This document shows positions 1 to 6,330 of a stretch of 12,167 nt of DNA, piece after piece. Each line of letters starts with the position of its first letter. Within the stretch, counting starts at the first letter, position 1. The DNA lies in the NCBI GenBank assembly GCA_047629975.1, contig JBLHUT010000083.1, positions 1 to 12,167 of the forward strand, written 5' to 3'. The notes below the pieces were generated by a model. It ran no database searches and was not told where the DNA came from. It saw only the letters and a list, made by a program, of their open reading frames with translations. Made by a program: the position numbers and the translations under genes. Source of the stretch: JBLHUT01 sp047629975. Its GTDB lineage: Bacteria; Pseudomonadota; Alphaproteobacteria; Rhodobacterales; Rhodobacteraceae.

Positions 1-491
1 CCCATCACAGCTCTGAGTTGGAGCGGGCCGAAGAAACCAAGCGCAGTTTTGCGGTCATGCTTCTTGATCTTGACCTGTTCAAATCGGTCAATGACCGGTT
101 CGGTCATCTGGCGGGTGATACCGTCCTGCGCGAAGTCGGCGAGCAGTTGCGGATCAACCTCCGGAATGTCGATCTTGTTGCGCGGGTGGGCGGAGAAGAG
201 TTCATGATCGTCATGCCCGACACCGACCCGGCCAAAGCGCGCATCGCCGCACAGCGCCTGTGTCGCAAAATCGAGGAAAAACCAATTTTCGCCCCCTCTG
301 CAAACGCCGACATCACACAAACTGTCTCGATCGGCGTCGTCGTCTCGACGGCAAACGACCACTCCGCGGAAAACACCTGCCAGCCCATCGAAGAACGTAT
401 CAATGCACTGCTTGATCGCGCCGACCGCGCACTTTATCGGGCAAAATCTGCAGGTCGCAACGGCGTTATCTTTTCAAAATCCGCCGCATAG
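1..491 (+). CDS. pleD: PleD-like diguanylate cyclase, C-terminal GGDEF domain (5' partial)
   Basis: The frame is open at the left edge (it reads ..HHSSELERAEETKR), so the window shows only the end of the gene; the TTG at 18 is internal. The visible part is most of a GGDEF domain that makes cyclic di-GMP from two GTP. The metal-binding segment LLDLDLFKSVND is at 60-95. The active-site GGEEF is at 189-203. An RNVD sequence sits five residues before it, matching the RxxD product-inhibition site, so the enzyme is probably feedback-inhibited by c-di-GMP. The C-terminal DRADRALYRAKSAGRNGV is typical of the family end. PleD has two receiver domains before GGDEF; these would lie outside the window, so the pleD name rests on domain similarity alone. 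It converges on the minus-strand operon ending at 541. Confidence 0.85.
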   Translation, partial: HHSSELERAEETKRSFAVMLLDLDLFKSVNDRFGHLAGDTVLREVGEQLRINLRNVDLVARVGGEEFMIVMPDTDPAKARIAAQRLCRKIEEKPIFAPSANADITQTVSIGVVVSTANDHSAENTCQPIEERINALLDRADRALYRAKSAGRNGVIFSKSAA

Positions 492-511
492 CAATTGCCC
501 TTGGATAGCCT

Positions 512-524
512 GCGGCCTTGCCGC
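512..524. terminator. Small GC hairpin between convergent genes
   Basis: GCGGC-CTT-GCCGC forms a 5-bp stem with a 3-nt loop in the 49-nt gap between the pleD-like gene and the convergent minus-strand operon. The placement suits a terminator for either direction, but neither strand has a U-run after it. It could equally be chance in GC-rich DNA. Confidence 0.3.
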
Positions 525-540
525 GCTGTTGCGTGACCAT

Positions 541-1086
541 TCAGTCCTGACGCGGCCTGCTCTCGCCGTCTTTGAACCCGCCCCGCGACTTTGACCGCTC
601 GACACCGGTTTCAAGCCTATCCGCAAAAGCCAGCCGATCCTGGGGCGACATTGCTGCGATGCGTTCTATCAACAACTCCCGCCCGATCTGCTGCAAAGCA
701 CCCGCAGCAAGCCCCTGTTGGGCAATCAATGCCGACAAGCGCGCCGGATCGAACGGCTCCAGACGCAGAAGCTTTACAGTTTCGCTAAATCCCTGCCGTA
801 ACTTGCGCTGCGTTTGCCGCAACTCGGAGCGCCGCGAACGGATTTCAGGGCGCAGCGCCGCAATCTGGTCTTTCGTCAGGGCCTGACCATAGGGGCCAAA
901 GCCCAAGTCGCGCACAAATCTCTGCGGGCGCTCCCGGTCGTGTTCTCCCGACAAGATCGCCCCCCCCACAACGCCAGCCACCGCAAGGTTAACCCCCAGC
1001 GACGCAATCAAAAGCCACCGCACCCATCGCCGACCCGGGGATGCGTCGCCCAAACGTGTCTCTGGCGGGGTTTTCGTATCGGACAT
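541..1086 (-). CDS. Membrane-anchored periplasmic CpxP/CnrX-like sensor (Metal_resist type)
   Basis: A 181-residue protein with a short cytoplasmic N-terminus, one membrane segment at about residues 21-45 (WVRWLLIASLGVNLAVAGVV) and a helical, Arg/Gln/Glu-rich periplasmic part. LTKDQ after the anchor and MSPQD near the end resemble the paired LTxxQ motifs of CpxP/Spy proteins, and the overall plan is that of the heavy-metal-resistance/CnrX family. It starts on ATG 9 nt after the anti-sigma-like gene stops, with AGGGAAG as ribosome site, so it is very probably cotranscribed. In CnrYXH systems the periplasmic protein passes a signal to the membrane anti-sigma factor; a similar role is inferred here. 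The periplasmic part is poor in His and Met and lacks the ligand set expected for CnrX, so metal sensing is doubtful and sensing of envelope stress is as likely. Confidence 0.75.
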   Translation of the reverse strand: MSDTKTPPETRLGDASPGRRWVRWLLIASLGVNLAVAGVVGGAILSGEHDRERPQRFVRDLGFGPYGQALTKDQIAALRPEIRSRRSELRQTQRKLRQGFSETVKLLRLEPFDPARLSALIAQQGLAAGALQQIGRELLIERIAAMSPQDRLAFADRLETGVERSKSRGGFKDGESRPRQD

Positions 1087-1095
1087 CTGTCTTCC

Positions 1096-1515
1096 CTACC
1101 CTTCAAGCGCGAACAAAGTATCGTCGCTGGTCATAATATCAAAGCCGCCAAAGCTGACTGTCTCGCTCCCCAGAACCGAAAGCGCGATACTGTCGAGCGA
1201 GGTCGGCGGGCTGTATCCGATCCACACACCGGCCAGTGTTGCCGCGGCAAGTCCGGCAAGGGACGGCCATCCGCCCAAAGCGGCCACCACATCCCCAAAG
1301 AAACTTCTTTTGGACCTGACAGGAATGACACTCCTGTTCAGATGATGTGCTTGCTCCCGGTCCGCATCCGCAAGTATCCGCGCAACGACCCCCTCCGGGA
1401 TTTGCGGCTGCTGCTGGCGGGCCGCCTCGAAAAACCCGTCAAGGATATCGTCAGCGGGCATATCGTCGTCGGGCATATCGTCATCGGGTCGCGTTGTTTT
1501 GTCATGTGTCATCAT
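1096..1515 (-). CDS. Short single-pass membrane anti-sigma-like protein
   Basis: 139 residues. The N-terminus is highly acidic (two DDDMP repeats), followed by a helix-prone stretch DDILDGFFEAARQQQPQIPEGVVARILADAD. There is one membrane segment at about residues 83-102 (WPSLAGLAAATLAGVWIGYS) and a periplasmic tail of under 40 residues. It starts on ATG immediately after the TGA of the ECF sigma gene (TGAATGATG), which suggests translational coupling. Small membrane proteins beside ECF sigma genes usually hold the sigma factor inactive. No zinc-binding HxxxCxxC motif is seen, so it is not a classic ZAS or ChrR anti-sigma; it is closer in plan to CnrY. I recall related roseobacter proteins being mislabelled dihydroorotate dehydrogenase; nothing here supports that activity. 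The function is inferred from topology and neighbours. Confidence 0.65.
   Translation of the reverse strand: MMTHDKTTRPDDDMPDDDMPADDILDGFFEAARQQQPQIPEGVVARILADADREQAHHLNRSVIPVRSKRSFFGDVVAALGGWPSLAGLAAATLAGVWIGYSPPTSLDSIALSVLGSETVSFGGFDIMTSDDTLFALEG
1441..1485 (-). repeat. 15-bp tandem repeat encoding acidic DDDMP units
   Basis: Two 15-bp copies at 1456-1470 and 1471-1485 differ at one base and encode DDDMP DDDMP. A decayed third copy at 1441-1455 encodes ADDIL. It lies in the N-terminal coding part of the anti-sigma-like gene, probably arose by slippage, and keeps the reading frame. Confidence 0.8.
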
Positions 1516-2091
1516 TCATAGCCCCAAAGCATCCTTTTGCGCCCTCAAAATATCGGCCAATGCCCGCTTGCCCCGTGCCGTCAGACTTTCGACCGCCTCG
1601 ATGCTGATGTCCATAACCTGCGCAATCTCAGGGTTGGTCAAGCCATCGATATGGCGCAAGGTCACGGCCTCTTTCTGGCGACCGGGCAATGCGGCCAGTG
1701 CCGCATCAAGAGCACGCGCACGCGCCGCCGTCTGAAGCATCTGTTCGGCACCGGGCGTATCGTCAAGCGGCTCGGCAACGGCATCAATGTCAACTGTGCG
1801 CGTTTTACGCAAACGATCGGTGCAAAGGTTCGCCACCACCCGAAAAAGCCAACTCGACACTTGCGCCTCGCCAGTGCGCCAGCGGGGGGCGATTTTCCAC
1901 AGGCGTAGCATCGCTTCCTGCGTCACGTCCTCGGCTTCGGCACGATCCTTCAGGATTCGAAAGGCCTGCGCCATAAGCCGCGGGGCCATCCGGTGGGTCA
2001 AAGCCCCCGCCGCCGCCCTGTCGCCATTGGCATAAAGTACCAGCAGGGCCTCGTCAGGGATCTGTGTCAAGGCATCAAACGGCATCGTCAT
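1516..2091 (-). CDS. ECF RNA polymerase sigma factor
   Basis: 191 residues from the chosen ATG. Sigma region 2 is visible around DRAEAEDVTQEAMLRLWKIAPRW and SSWLFRVVANLCTDRLRKTR. Region 4 is LPGRQKEAVTLRHIDGLTNPEIAQVMDISIEAVESLTARGKRAL, with a clear helix-turn-helix. Nothing like sigma region 1 or 3 is present, as expected for the ECF class. The reading frame extends back to a TTG at 2133, but that codon lies in the loop of a strong hairpin and adds residues unlike the family. ATG at 2091 (MTMPFDAL) or 2085 (MPFDAL) is more likely; a weak GGA lies just before 2091 and is better spaced for 2085. The next gene starts directly after its stop. The sigma factor probably drives expression of its own operon, but no promoter was recognised with confidence. 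Confidence 0.88.
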   Translation of the reverse strand: MTMPFDALTQIPDEALLVLYANGDRAAAGALTHRMAPRLMAQAFRILKDRAEAEDVTQEAMLRLWKIAPRWRTGEAQVSSWLFRVVANLCTDRLRKTRTVDIDAVAEPLDDTPGAEQMLQTAARARALDAALAALPGRQKEAVTLRHIDGLTNPEIAQVMDISIEAVESLTARGKRALADILRAQKDALGL

Positions 2092-2112
2092 GGTCCAAAG
2101 GCGTATCCCGTT

Positions 2113-2143
2113 GCGCCGGAGCAGGCAATGCAAGCTCCGGCGC
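2113..2143 (-). promoter_or_regulatory. Perfect 10-bp-stem hairpin between EF-hand and sigma genes
   Basis: GCGCCGGAGC at 2113-2122 and GCTCCGGCGC at 2134-2143 are perfect inverted copies around an 11-nt loop. In the minus-strand transcript the hairpin starts 24 nt after the EF-hand stop and ends about 20 nt before the sigma start. No U-run follows. It may be a leaky terminator, an RNA-processing or stability element that keeps EF-hand mRNA above sigma mRNA, or a structure affecting sigma translation. Confidence 0.6.
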
Positions 2144-2167
2144 GTTTCACAAAAGGGCGGTTAAACC

Positions 2168-2680
2168 CTAGTTCCGGTCCTTGCCGTGGCCCTTGCGGTG
2201 TTCTTTGTCACCAGAATGTTTTGAATGTGCACGGGCCTGCTCGAATTCTTCGGCGTTGATCGCACCATCCTCGTTTTCGTCAAGACGCTCGAACATCTTG
2301 TTCTGACGCTTCTCGCCCCGCTCCATGCCCATCGCCGCCATTTCATCGGAACTGATGGTGCCATTACCATCGGCATCCAAGCGTTCGATCATCCGGCTGG
2401 CCCTGCGGTTGGCGCGCTCGGACTGGTGCTGCTGTGCAGCATCTGTCAACTCTTCGGCGCTCAACTCGCCGTCGGCGTTTGCATCGGTTTGCGCAAACCG
2501 GCTCGCGGCCATGGCCGCGCCGTAGTCCTGCATTTCCTGTACGGTCAGTTGCCCGTCGGCATCGGCATCAAGCATCTCGAAACTTGGGCGTTCCTGACCG
2601 TCCATGCCACGCGCCTGTGCAACCGGTGTCATAGCAAAGCCAGTCACAATCAGAGCGCTCAATAGGGTAATCTTTTTCAT
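2168..2680 (-). CDS. Secreted EF-hand calcium-binding protein, four EF loops
   Basis: 170 residues. A signal peptide is clear: MKKITLLSALIVTGFAMTPVAQA with a cut expected after AQA. The mature protein has four canonical 12-residue EF loops: DADADGQLTVQE, DANADGELSAEE, DADGNGTISSDE and DENEDGAINAEE, each with acidic residues at positions 1, 3, 5 and 12 and Gly at 6. The C-terminus is basic and His-rich (HSKHSGDKEHRKGHGKDRN). The start at 2680 is set by the signal peptide and by GGAGA upstream; the frame stays open to 3028 but that part has no protein-like features. It is the first gene of the minus-strand group with the ECF sigma module, so it is a candidate output or calcium/metal buffer of that system. 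Calcium binding follows from the loops; its role in signalling is inference. Confidence 0.85.
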   Translation of the reverse strand: MKKITLLSALIVTGFAMTPVAQARGMDGQERPSFEMLDADADGQLTVQEMQDYGAAMAASRFAQTDANADGELSAEELTDAAQQHQSERANRRASRMIERLDADGNGTISSDEMAAMGMERGEKRQNKMFERLDENEDGAINAEEFEQARAHSKHSGDKEHRKGHGKDRN

Positions 2681-2702
2681 TGTCGTGTCTCCATCAGGTG
2701 GG

Positions 2703-2724
2703 TTTCGTCCGACCATTTCGTCCG
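2703..2724. repeat. 9-bp direct repeat upstream of EF-hand gene
   Basis: TTTCGTCCG occurs at 2703-2711 and again at 2716-2724; on the coding (minus) strand this reads CGGACGAAA twice. It lies 23-44 nt upstream of the EF-hand start, so it falls in the 5' leader or at the promoter and could be a binding site for a regulator. Being this short, it could also be chance. Confidence 0.45.
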
Positions 2725-2775
2725 GATCATGATAGTCAAACGGTGCAACCGGCCCTTTCCGTCGCGCCAATGCAA

Positions 2776-2791
2776 CTTTTTTACAAAAAAG
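2776..2791. repeat. AT-rich perfect inverted repeat
   Basis: CTTTTTT and AAAAAAG flank a 2-nt centre in the middle of a divergent promoter region of otherwise GC-rich DNA. It could be a curved or easily melted promoter element or an operator. A terminator is unlikely because both flanking genes point away from it. Confidence 0.5.
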
Positions 2792-2903
2792 ATCTAAGAG
2801 CCCCCCGGATCGCGACATGCCGCCGCACGGACAAACCGTCGGATCGTCATACAGGCACCCGTAAGATAGCACTGGCACCGAACACGAAGTAAAAGGCCGC
2901 AAA

Positions 2904-3356
2904 ATGATATCAACACCCCCCTCCGCCACAGCGATGCCGTCCGTTGACGTGGTCGGTAAAGGGACACCGTCAGGCCGGACCGCGCCACGCGACCTCAAAC
3001 AATCGTTGATGCGCGGCTGGCGACGCACATGCCCGAATTGCGGGCAAGGCCCGATGATGAAAGGCTACCTCAAGGTGCGTGACAGCTGTGCGGTATGTTC
3101 GGAGGAGCTGTTTCACCACCGTGCCGATGACGGACCTGCCTACCTGACCATTTTGATCGTAGGCCACCTGATGGCGCCTGCGATGCACCTTTTCTGGACA
3201 AAGCTTCGCCCGGAGCCTTTGATTATGGCATCTGTCCTGTCCGTGGGCTGCGTGGCGTTGTCGTTGCTGCTTTTGCCGCGTATCAAGGGGGCGATTGTGG
3301 GATTGCAATGGGCCAAGCGTCTGAACGGGTTCGGTGCGGCACCACGCAACAGCTGA
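2904..3356 (+). CDS. DUF983 zinc-ribbon membrane protein
   Basis: 150 residues with the hallmarks of DUF983: a zinc-ribbon-like CPNCG (Cys43, Cys46) followed by CAVC (Cys62, Cys65), then the conserved HHRADDGPAYLT. Two membrane segments follow at about residues 78-98 and 103-125, and a short basic tail. The first 30 residues are low in complexity and variable; ATG 2904 is preceded by AAAGG, while Met11 would be an alternative start. The molecular function of the family is unknown. The NUDIX gene follows after 43 nt on the same strand, so cotranscription is likely; I recall this pair being neighbours in other Rhodobacteraceae, but this was not checked. Confidence 0.88.
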   Translation: MISTPPSATAMPSVDVVGKGTPSGRTAPRDLKQSLMRGWRRTCPNCGQGPMMKGYLKVRDSCAVCSEELFHHRADDGPAYLTILIVGHLMAPAMHLFWTKLRPEPLIMASVLSVGCVALSLLLLPRIKGAIVGLQWAKRLNGFGAAPRNS

Positions 3357-3399
3357 GCCGTGTCGCGGCCGGCCTCCTGACCGAAAGGTGCTGGTCCAC

Positions 3400-4071
3400 A
3401 TGGATAAATCTGCCCTGCGCAATGCTGCGACCCTAATTGTCCATCGCAGTGGCCCCGAGGGGCCGGAGGTTCTGATGGGGCAACGCGGTGCGGCGGCTGC
3501 CTTCATGCCGAACAAATTCGTCTTTCCCGGCGGCGCGGTCGACCCGTCCGACGGCGCGATCCCCCTTGCCGGACTGCCTCACCCGGATTGCCTGTCCCGA
3601 TTGGAACAACAAAGCCCATCCGGTCTGGCCCATGCCTGCCTTGCGGCGGCAATCCGTGAATTGTGGGAGGAAACAGGGCTGTTGCTCGGGGTGCCCGGCA
3701 CGTGGCAGGGAACACCTGCCCCCGACTGGAGCGCCTTTGCACAGGCGGGCCACCTTCCATGTGCCGCGCAATTGGCCTTTGTCTTCCGCGCCGTGACGCC
3801 ACACGGTCGGCCGCGCCGCTTTGATGCGCGGTTCTTTCTGACGCACGCGCAGGCGATTGTGGGGGATAGCGACGACTTTTCCAAAGCCTCTGACGAGTTG
3901 TCCCACCTGCAGTGGATCCCCCTCGCCAAGGTACGCGCCTTTGACCTGCCCTTTATCACCGAAGTCGTGCTGGCAGAAATCACACCGCTGATCACAAACA
4001 ACACCCCGCCACAAAGCGTGCCGTTTGTGCAGCATGACAACATTGTATCGGGTATTACGCGTCTGGTTTAG
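3400..4071 (+). CDS. NUDIX hydrolase with insertion in the Nudix box
   Basis: 223 residues. N-terminal strand RNAATLIVHR, then FVFPGGAVD at residues 40-48, and the catalytic RELWEETGL at 86-94. In the usual box (G-x5-E-x7-REUxEExGU) the first Gly and the Arg are about 14 residues apart; here Gly45 and Arg86 are 41 apart, so the loop is extended by about 27 residues. Similar extensions occur in the NUDT7/8/19-type group, which act on CoA esters or related diphosphates; the substrate here cannot be read from sequence. The frame continues upstream to 3334 inside the DUF983 gene, but ATG 3400 with AAAGG about ten bases before it and a family-like N-terminus is the better start. Confidence 0.85.
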   Translation: MDKSALRNAATLIVHRSGPEGPEVLMGQRGAAAAFMPNKFVFPGGAVDPSDGAIPLAGLPHPDCLSRLEQQSPSGLAHACLAAAIRELWEETGLLLGVPGTWQGTPAPDWSAFAQAGHLPCAAQLAFVFRAVTPHGRPRRFDARFFLTHAQAIVGDSDDFSKASDELSHLQWIPLAKVRAFDLPFITEVVLAEITPLITNNTPPQSVPFVQHDNIVSGITRLV

Positions 4072-4198
4072 CGCGGCAAACACTGATGCGTCCGGTCAAG
4101 GGCGCAGCTGTGCGGCCTTGTTGCTGATGTGTGTGCAATCGCAAAGGCGACCGGCCATACGATGCTCACAACAGCACCAAATCCCGGCCAAACAAGCC
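4072..4198. other. Gap between convergent NUDIX and EamA genes
   Basis: 127 nt between two stop codons of convergent genes. It holds no convincing gene. A weak pairing of GCCTT near 4118 with AAGGC near 4145 is possible, but no clear U-tailed terminator is seen for either gene. Confidence 0.4.
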
Positions 4199-5119
4199 TC
4201 AGGCAAACAGGACAAGCAACAAAAGGCTCACCATGAGCAGACCGATACCCATCCCTTCGCTCCGGTTGATCCGCTCGCCAAAAACGAGCGCGCCGCCAAT
4301 GATGCTGAACAAAATCTCGATCTGGCCCAGCGCGGTCACATAGGCCACCGTCTGTAGCGAAAAGGCCGCAAACCAGCAGATGGAACCCAAAAGACTGGTG
4401 ATCCCGACCAGCCCGCCCATGCGCCAAAGCCGCAGCACCCGCCCGATCTGCCCTCTGTCGCGCAGCGCGAACCACACCAGCATCATCCCCACCTGAAGGC
4501 CGGTCACTGCCAACAGCGAAATCCCCGCCCGAACCAACAGATCATCTTGAGGAAGCTCCAACGTGGCCCCGCGCACACAGACCCCCGCCACGGCAAAGAA
4601 TGCCCCCGACAAAAGCCCCAATCCCGCTGACGGGTTGAAAAACCGGCCCCAACCGATGGTTTGCATCTTTGCATCCGTCAAGATCAGCACTGCAACCAAA
4701 CCCAGCACAAGCGCCGCAATTCCCGGAGGGCTGATGACCTCTCCGAGGACGACAAAGCCGACCAATCCGGTCTGGAGCACCTCTGACTTCTTCAGCGTTA
4801 CCCCGACCGCAAAGTTGCGGCGCGAGAACAGAACAACTACGCACACTGTTGCCAGAATTTGGGTCACGGCCGCGCAACCGGCATAAATCCAGAACGCGCC
4901 GGACAAAACCGGAAACGGCAAATCACCAAGCCCCATATAACCCGCCATCAGCAGCCCGACCAAAGGCGCCGAATAGATGAATCGGGCAAACGTGGCGCCT
5001 GTCGCCGACAGGCCTCCATCTGCGCTTTGCGTCCCGCTCAGGCGCTTTTGCAGCATGAACCGCAGGTTTTGGAAAAATGCTGCCGCAAGTGTCAGGGGAA
5101 TCCAGAGTTCAATATCCAT
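4199..5119 (-). CDS. EamA/DMT-family membrane transporter
   Basis: 306 residues, almost entirely hydrophobic, with about ten membrane segments arranged as two EamA-like halves. The first runs from LWIPLTLAAAFFQNLRFMLQ to about residue 145 and the second begins near FNPSAGLGLLSGAFFAVAGV. The ALGQIEILFSIIGGALVFGERI segment near the C-terminus is characteristic of drug/metabolite transporters. The substrate is unknown; relatives export amino acids, metabolites or drugs. ATG 5119 is chosen because AGGGT lies at good spacing before it; a GTG at 5140 in the same frame has no such site. It starts 33 nt after the desaturase stop and is probably the last gene of the DUF2061-desaturase-EamA operon. Confidence 0.87.
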   Translation of the reverse strand: MDIELWIPLTLAAAFFQNLRFMLQKRLSGTQSADGGLSATGATFARFIYSAPLVGLLMAGYMGLGDLPFPVLSGAFWIYAGCAAVTQILATVCVVVLFSRRNFAVGVTLKKSEVLQTGLVGFVVLGEVISPPGIAALVLGLVAVLILTDAKMQTIGWGRFFNPSAGLGLLSGAFFAVAGVCVRGATLELPQDDLLVRAGISLLAVTGLQVGMMLVWFALRDRGQIGRVLRLWRMGGLVGITSLLGSICWFAAFSLQTVAYVTALGQIEILFSIIGGALVFGERINRSEGMGIGLLMVSLLLLVLFA

Positions 5120-5152
5120 AAACCGGACCCTACCCGCCACAGGCCCGGTGCG

Positions 5153-6058
5153 TCAGTCTCTTTTTCGGGGCAACGGGTGCGGTACAGGGTCTTTTGCCCA
5201 CAAAAGGTGACGGCCAATCACAGAAAGGTAAGACGTATAGACATACCCTCTGTTATGCGCCAGAAACCGCACCTTCCGGCTTTGGTACAAGGCCGGCAAG
5301 CGATACCATGCCACCTGCGGATGCATGTGGTGCACGGCGTGCAAATTATTGTTGAGAAACAAAAAAGCCAAGGGACCGGTGTCTTCGATGATAACGGTTC
5401 GGGCACATACGGACTCGTGTGCCTGATGCTCAAGGAAAGTCCGGATCTTGAGCACGCCAAGCGCCCCGTAGGTTGCCGCCCCAAACGCCCAAAACGGCAG
5501 TGGCGACATCACAGCCAAAACAATCACCGGCGCAACAGCCACAAAATGCCAAAGCCATGCAAGCAGCACGCTGCGGTCTCCGGTCCGGATCAAACGCAGA
5601 TCGTTGCGCATGAACAGAACCTGCCCCAGCCCCGGCCCAATGACAAATCGCCCCAAAAGCGTGTTGTTAAGACGCAAGACGACCCGCGCAGGACGCGACG
5701 AGCGGTTCCAGACCTCGGGCGCGAGGTAATTGCTTTCGGGATCATCGTAGGGGTCGGTGAGCCGTGCATCGCGATGATGTGCAAGATGTGTGTCCCGAAA
5801 CCGGACAAAGGGAATGGCAACACTCAATGACGGAAAGATCAAAAGCGTGTTCAGCCACCGATAACGTGTCGGATGCCCGTGGATCACCTCATGCTGGAGC
5901 GACGAATGCAAAGCAGCAGAGACAGCAATTCCTGCCATGGCGACGCCGATGCCGGCGGTGTCAGGCAAAACCAGAAGTGAAACCGTCCAGACCCCGTAGC
6001 AGGCCAACAAGACCGCAAGTGTTTGATATTCCAAGCGGTGCCCAAGGGCGCTATTCAC
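5153..6058 (-). CDS. Membrane fatty acid desaturase family protein
   Basis: 301 residues. The three histidine boxes of membrane di-iron desaturases are present: HEVIHGH at 56-62, HLAHH at 91-95 and NNNLHAVHH at 236-244. A further FLEHQAHE is at 208-215. Hydrophobic segments lie before box 1, between boxes 1 and 2, and at about 164-203, so the boxes face the cytoplasm as in the family. The expected reaction is O2-dependent desaturation or hydroxylation of a lipid acyl chain; the substrate and regiospecificity cannot be told. Related di-iron proteins include carotenoid ketolases, so a non-fatty-acid substrate is possible. It starts on GTG, overlapping the end of the DUF2061 gene by 8 nt (GTGAATAG), with GGGGT as a possible ribosome site. 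This points to translational coupling within an operon. Confidence 0.88.
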   Translation of the reverse strand: MNSALGHRLEYQTLAVLLACYGVWTVSLLVLPDTAGIGVAMAGIAVSAALHSSLQHEVIHGHPTRYRWLNTLLIFPSLSVAIPFVRFRDTHLAHHRDARLTDPYDDPESNYLAPEVWNRSSRPARVVLRLNNTLLGRFVIGPGLGQVLFMRNDLRLIRTGDRSVLLAWLWHFVAVAPVIVLAVMSPLPFWAFGAATYGALGVLKIRTFLEHQAHESVCARTVIIEDTGPLAFLFLNNNLHAVHHMHPQVAWYRLPALYQSRKVRFLAHNRGYVYTSYLSVIGRHLLWAKDPVPHPLPRKRD

Positions 6059-6254
6059 AACGACCCCATGCGATACGCGCCCAGATCCGTTCGTAAATCA
6101 GATAGGTCAAAAGCCCGAGACCCGCATTGATCAGCGCCATTGATCCGCCCATCGCCACCGAACCGGTGTACCAGAATCCGACAGCCGCCATAACGCCCAA
6201 TCCGAGCAGGTTCCAAAGCAGCGCTTTGATCAAGGTCCGCCTTTTGCTGTCCAT
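6051..6254 (-). CDS. DUF2061 small membrane protein
   Basis: 67 residues from ATG 6254 (MDSKRRTLIKALLWNLLGLG). The pattern RRTLIKALLWNLLG, then a first membrane helix, TGS, a second helix and a final YERIWARIAWG is that of DUF2061. The function of the family is unknown. An almost perfect Shine-Dalgarno AGGAGG lies just before 6254; ATG 6284 in the same frame, preceded by AGGAAAGGGA, would add ten residues and cannot be excluded. It is the first gene of the minus-strand operon with the desaturase and transporter, and its stop overlaps the desaturase start. The link suggests a membrane-lipid role but this is inference. Confidence 0.8.
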   Translation of the reverse strand: MDSKRRTLIKALLWNLLGLGVMAAVGFWYTGSVAMGGSMALINAGLGLLTYLIYERIWARIAWGRCE

Positions 6255-6266
6255 ATCTCCTCCTAT
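6249..6266 (-). promoter_or_regulatory. Strong ribosome binding site of the DUF2061 gene
   Basis: On the minus strand AGGAGGAGAT immediately precedes ATG 6254. It is the strongest Shine-Dalgarno sequence noticed in the window and decides the start in favour of 6254 over 6284. Confidence 0.6.
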
Positions 6267-6330
6267 TTTGACATTGTCCGACATTCCCTTTCCTAACGGA
6301 ACAAATCGCCCCCGCGCAGATCGAATTCAG

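Larger units (their letters stand above)
2681..2903. promoter_or_regulatory. Divergent intergenic region, EF-hand operon / DUF983
   Basis: 223 nt between divergent genes, so it must hold promoters for both. Visible structure: two copies of TTTCGTCCG at 2703-2711 and 2716-2724 (13-bp spacing), and an AT-rich perfect inverted repeat CTTTTTT-AC-AAAAAAG at 2776-2791. The DUF983 gene has AAAGG as its ribosome site at 2892-2896. No ECF-type -35/-10 pair could be assigned with confidence. Confidence 0.5.

Noticed and set aside
1096..1515. Dihydroorotate dehydrogenase label for the 139-residue protein
   Set aside because: The protein is far too short and has a membrane segment and no flavin-binding barrel; the label is a propagated misannotation as I recall it.
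2116..2133. TTG at 2133 as the start of the ECF sigma factor
   Set aside because: It lies in the loop of a strong hairpin, lacks a ribosome site and adds residues not typical of ECF sigma factors.
2681..3028. Upstream extension of the EF-hand reading frame to 286 residues
   Set aside because: The extension has no protein-like pattern, runs through the divergent promoter and would bury a perfect signal peptide in the middle of the protein.
4859..5830. Long plus-strand open frame opposite the desaturase
   Set aside because: Its translation is low-information Arg/Pro/Gln-rich sequence, while the minus strand has all three histidine boxes.
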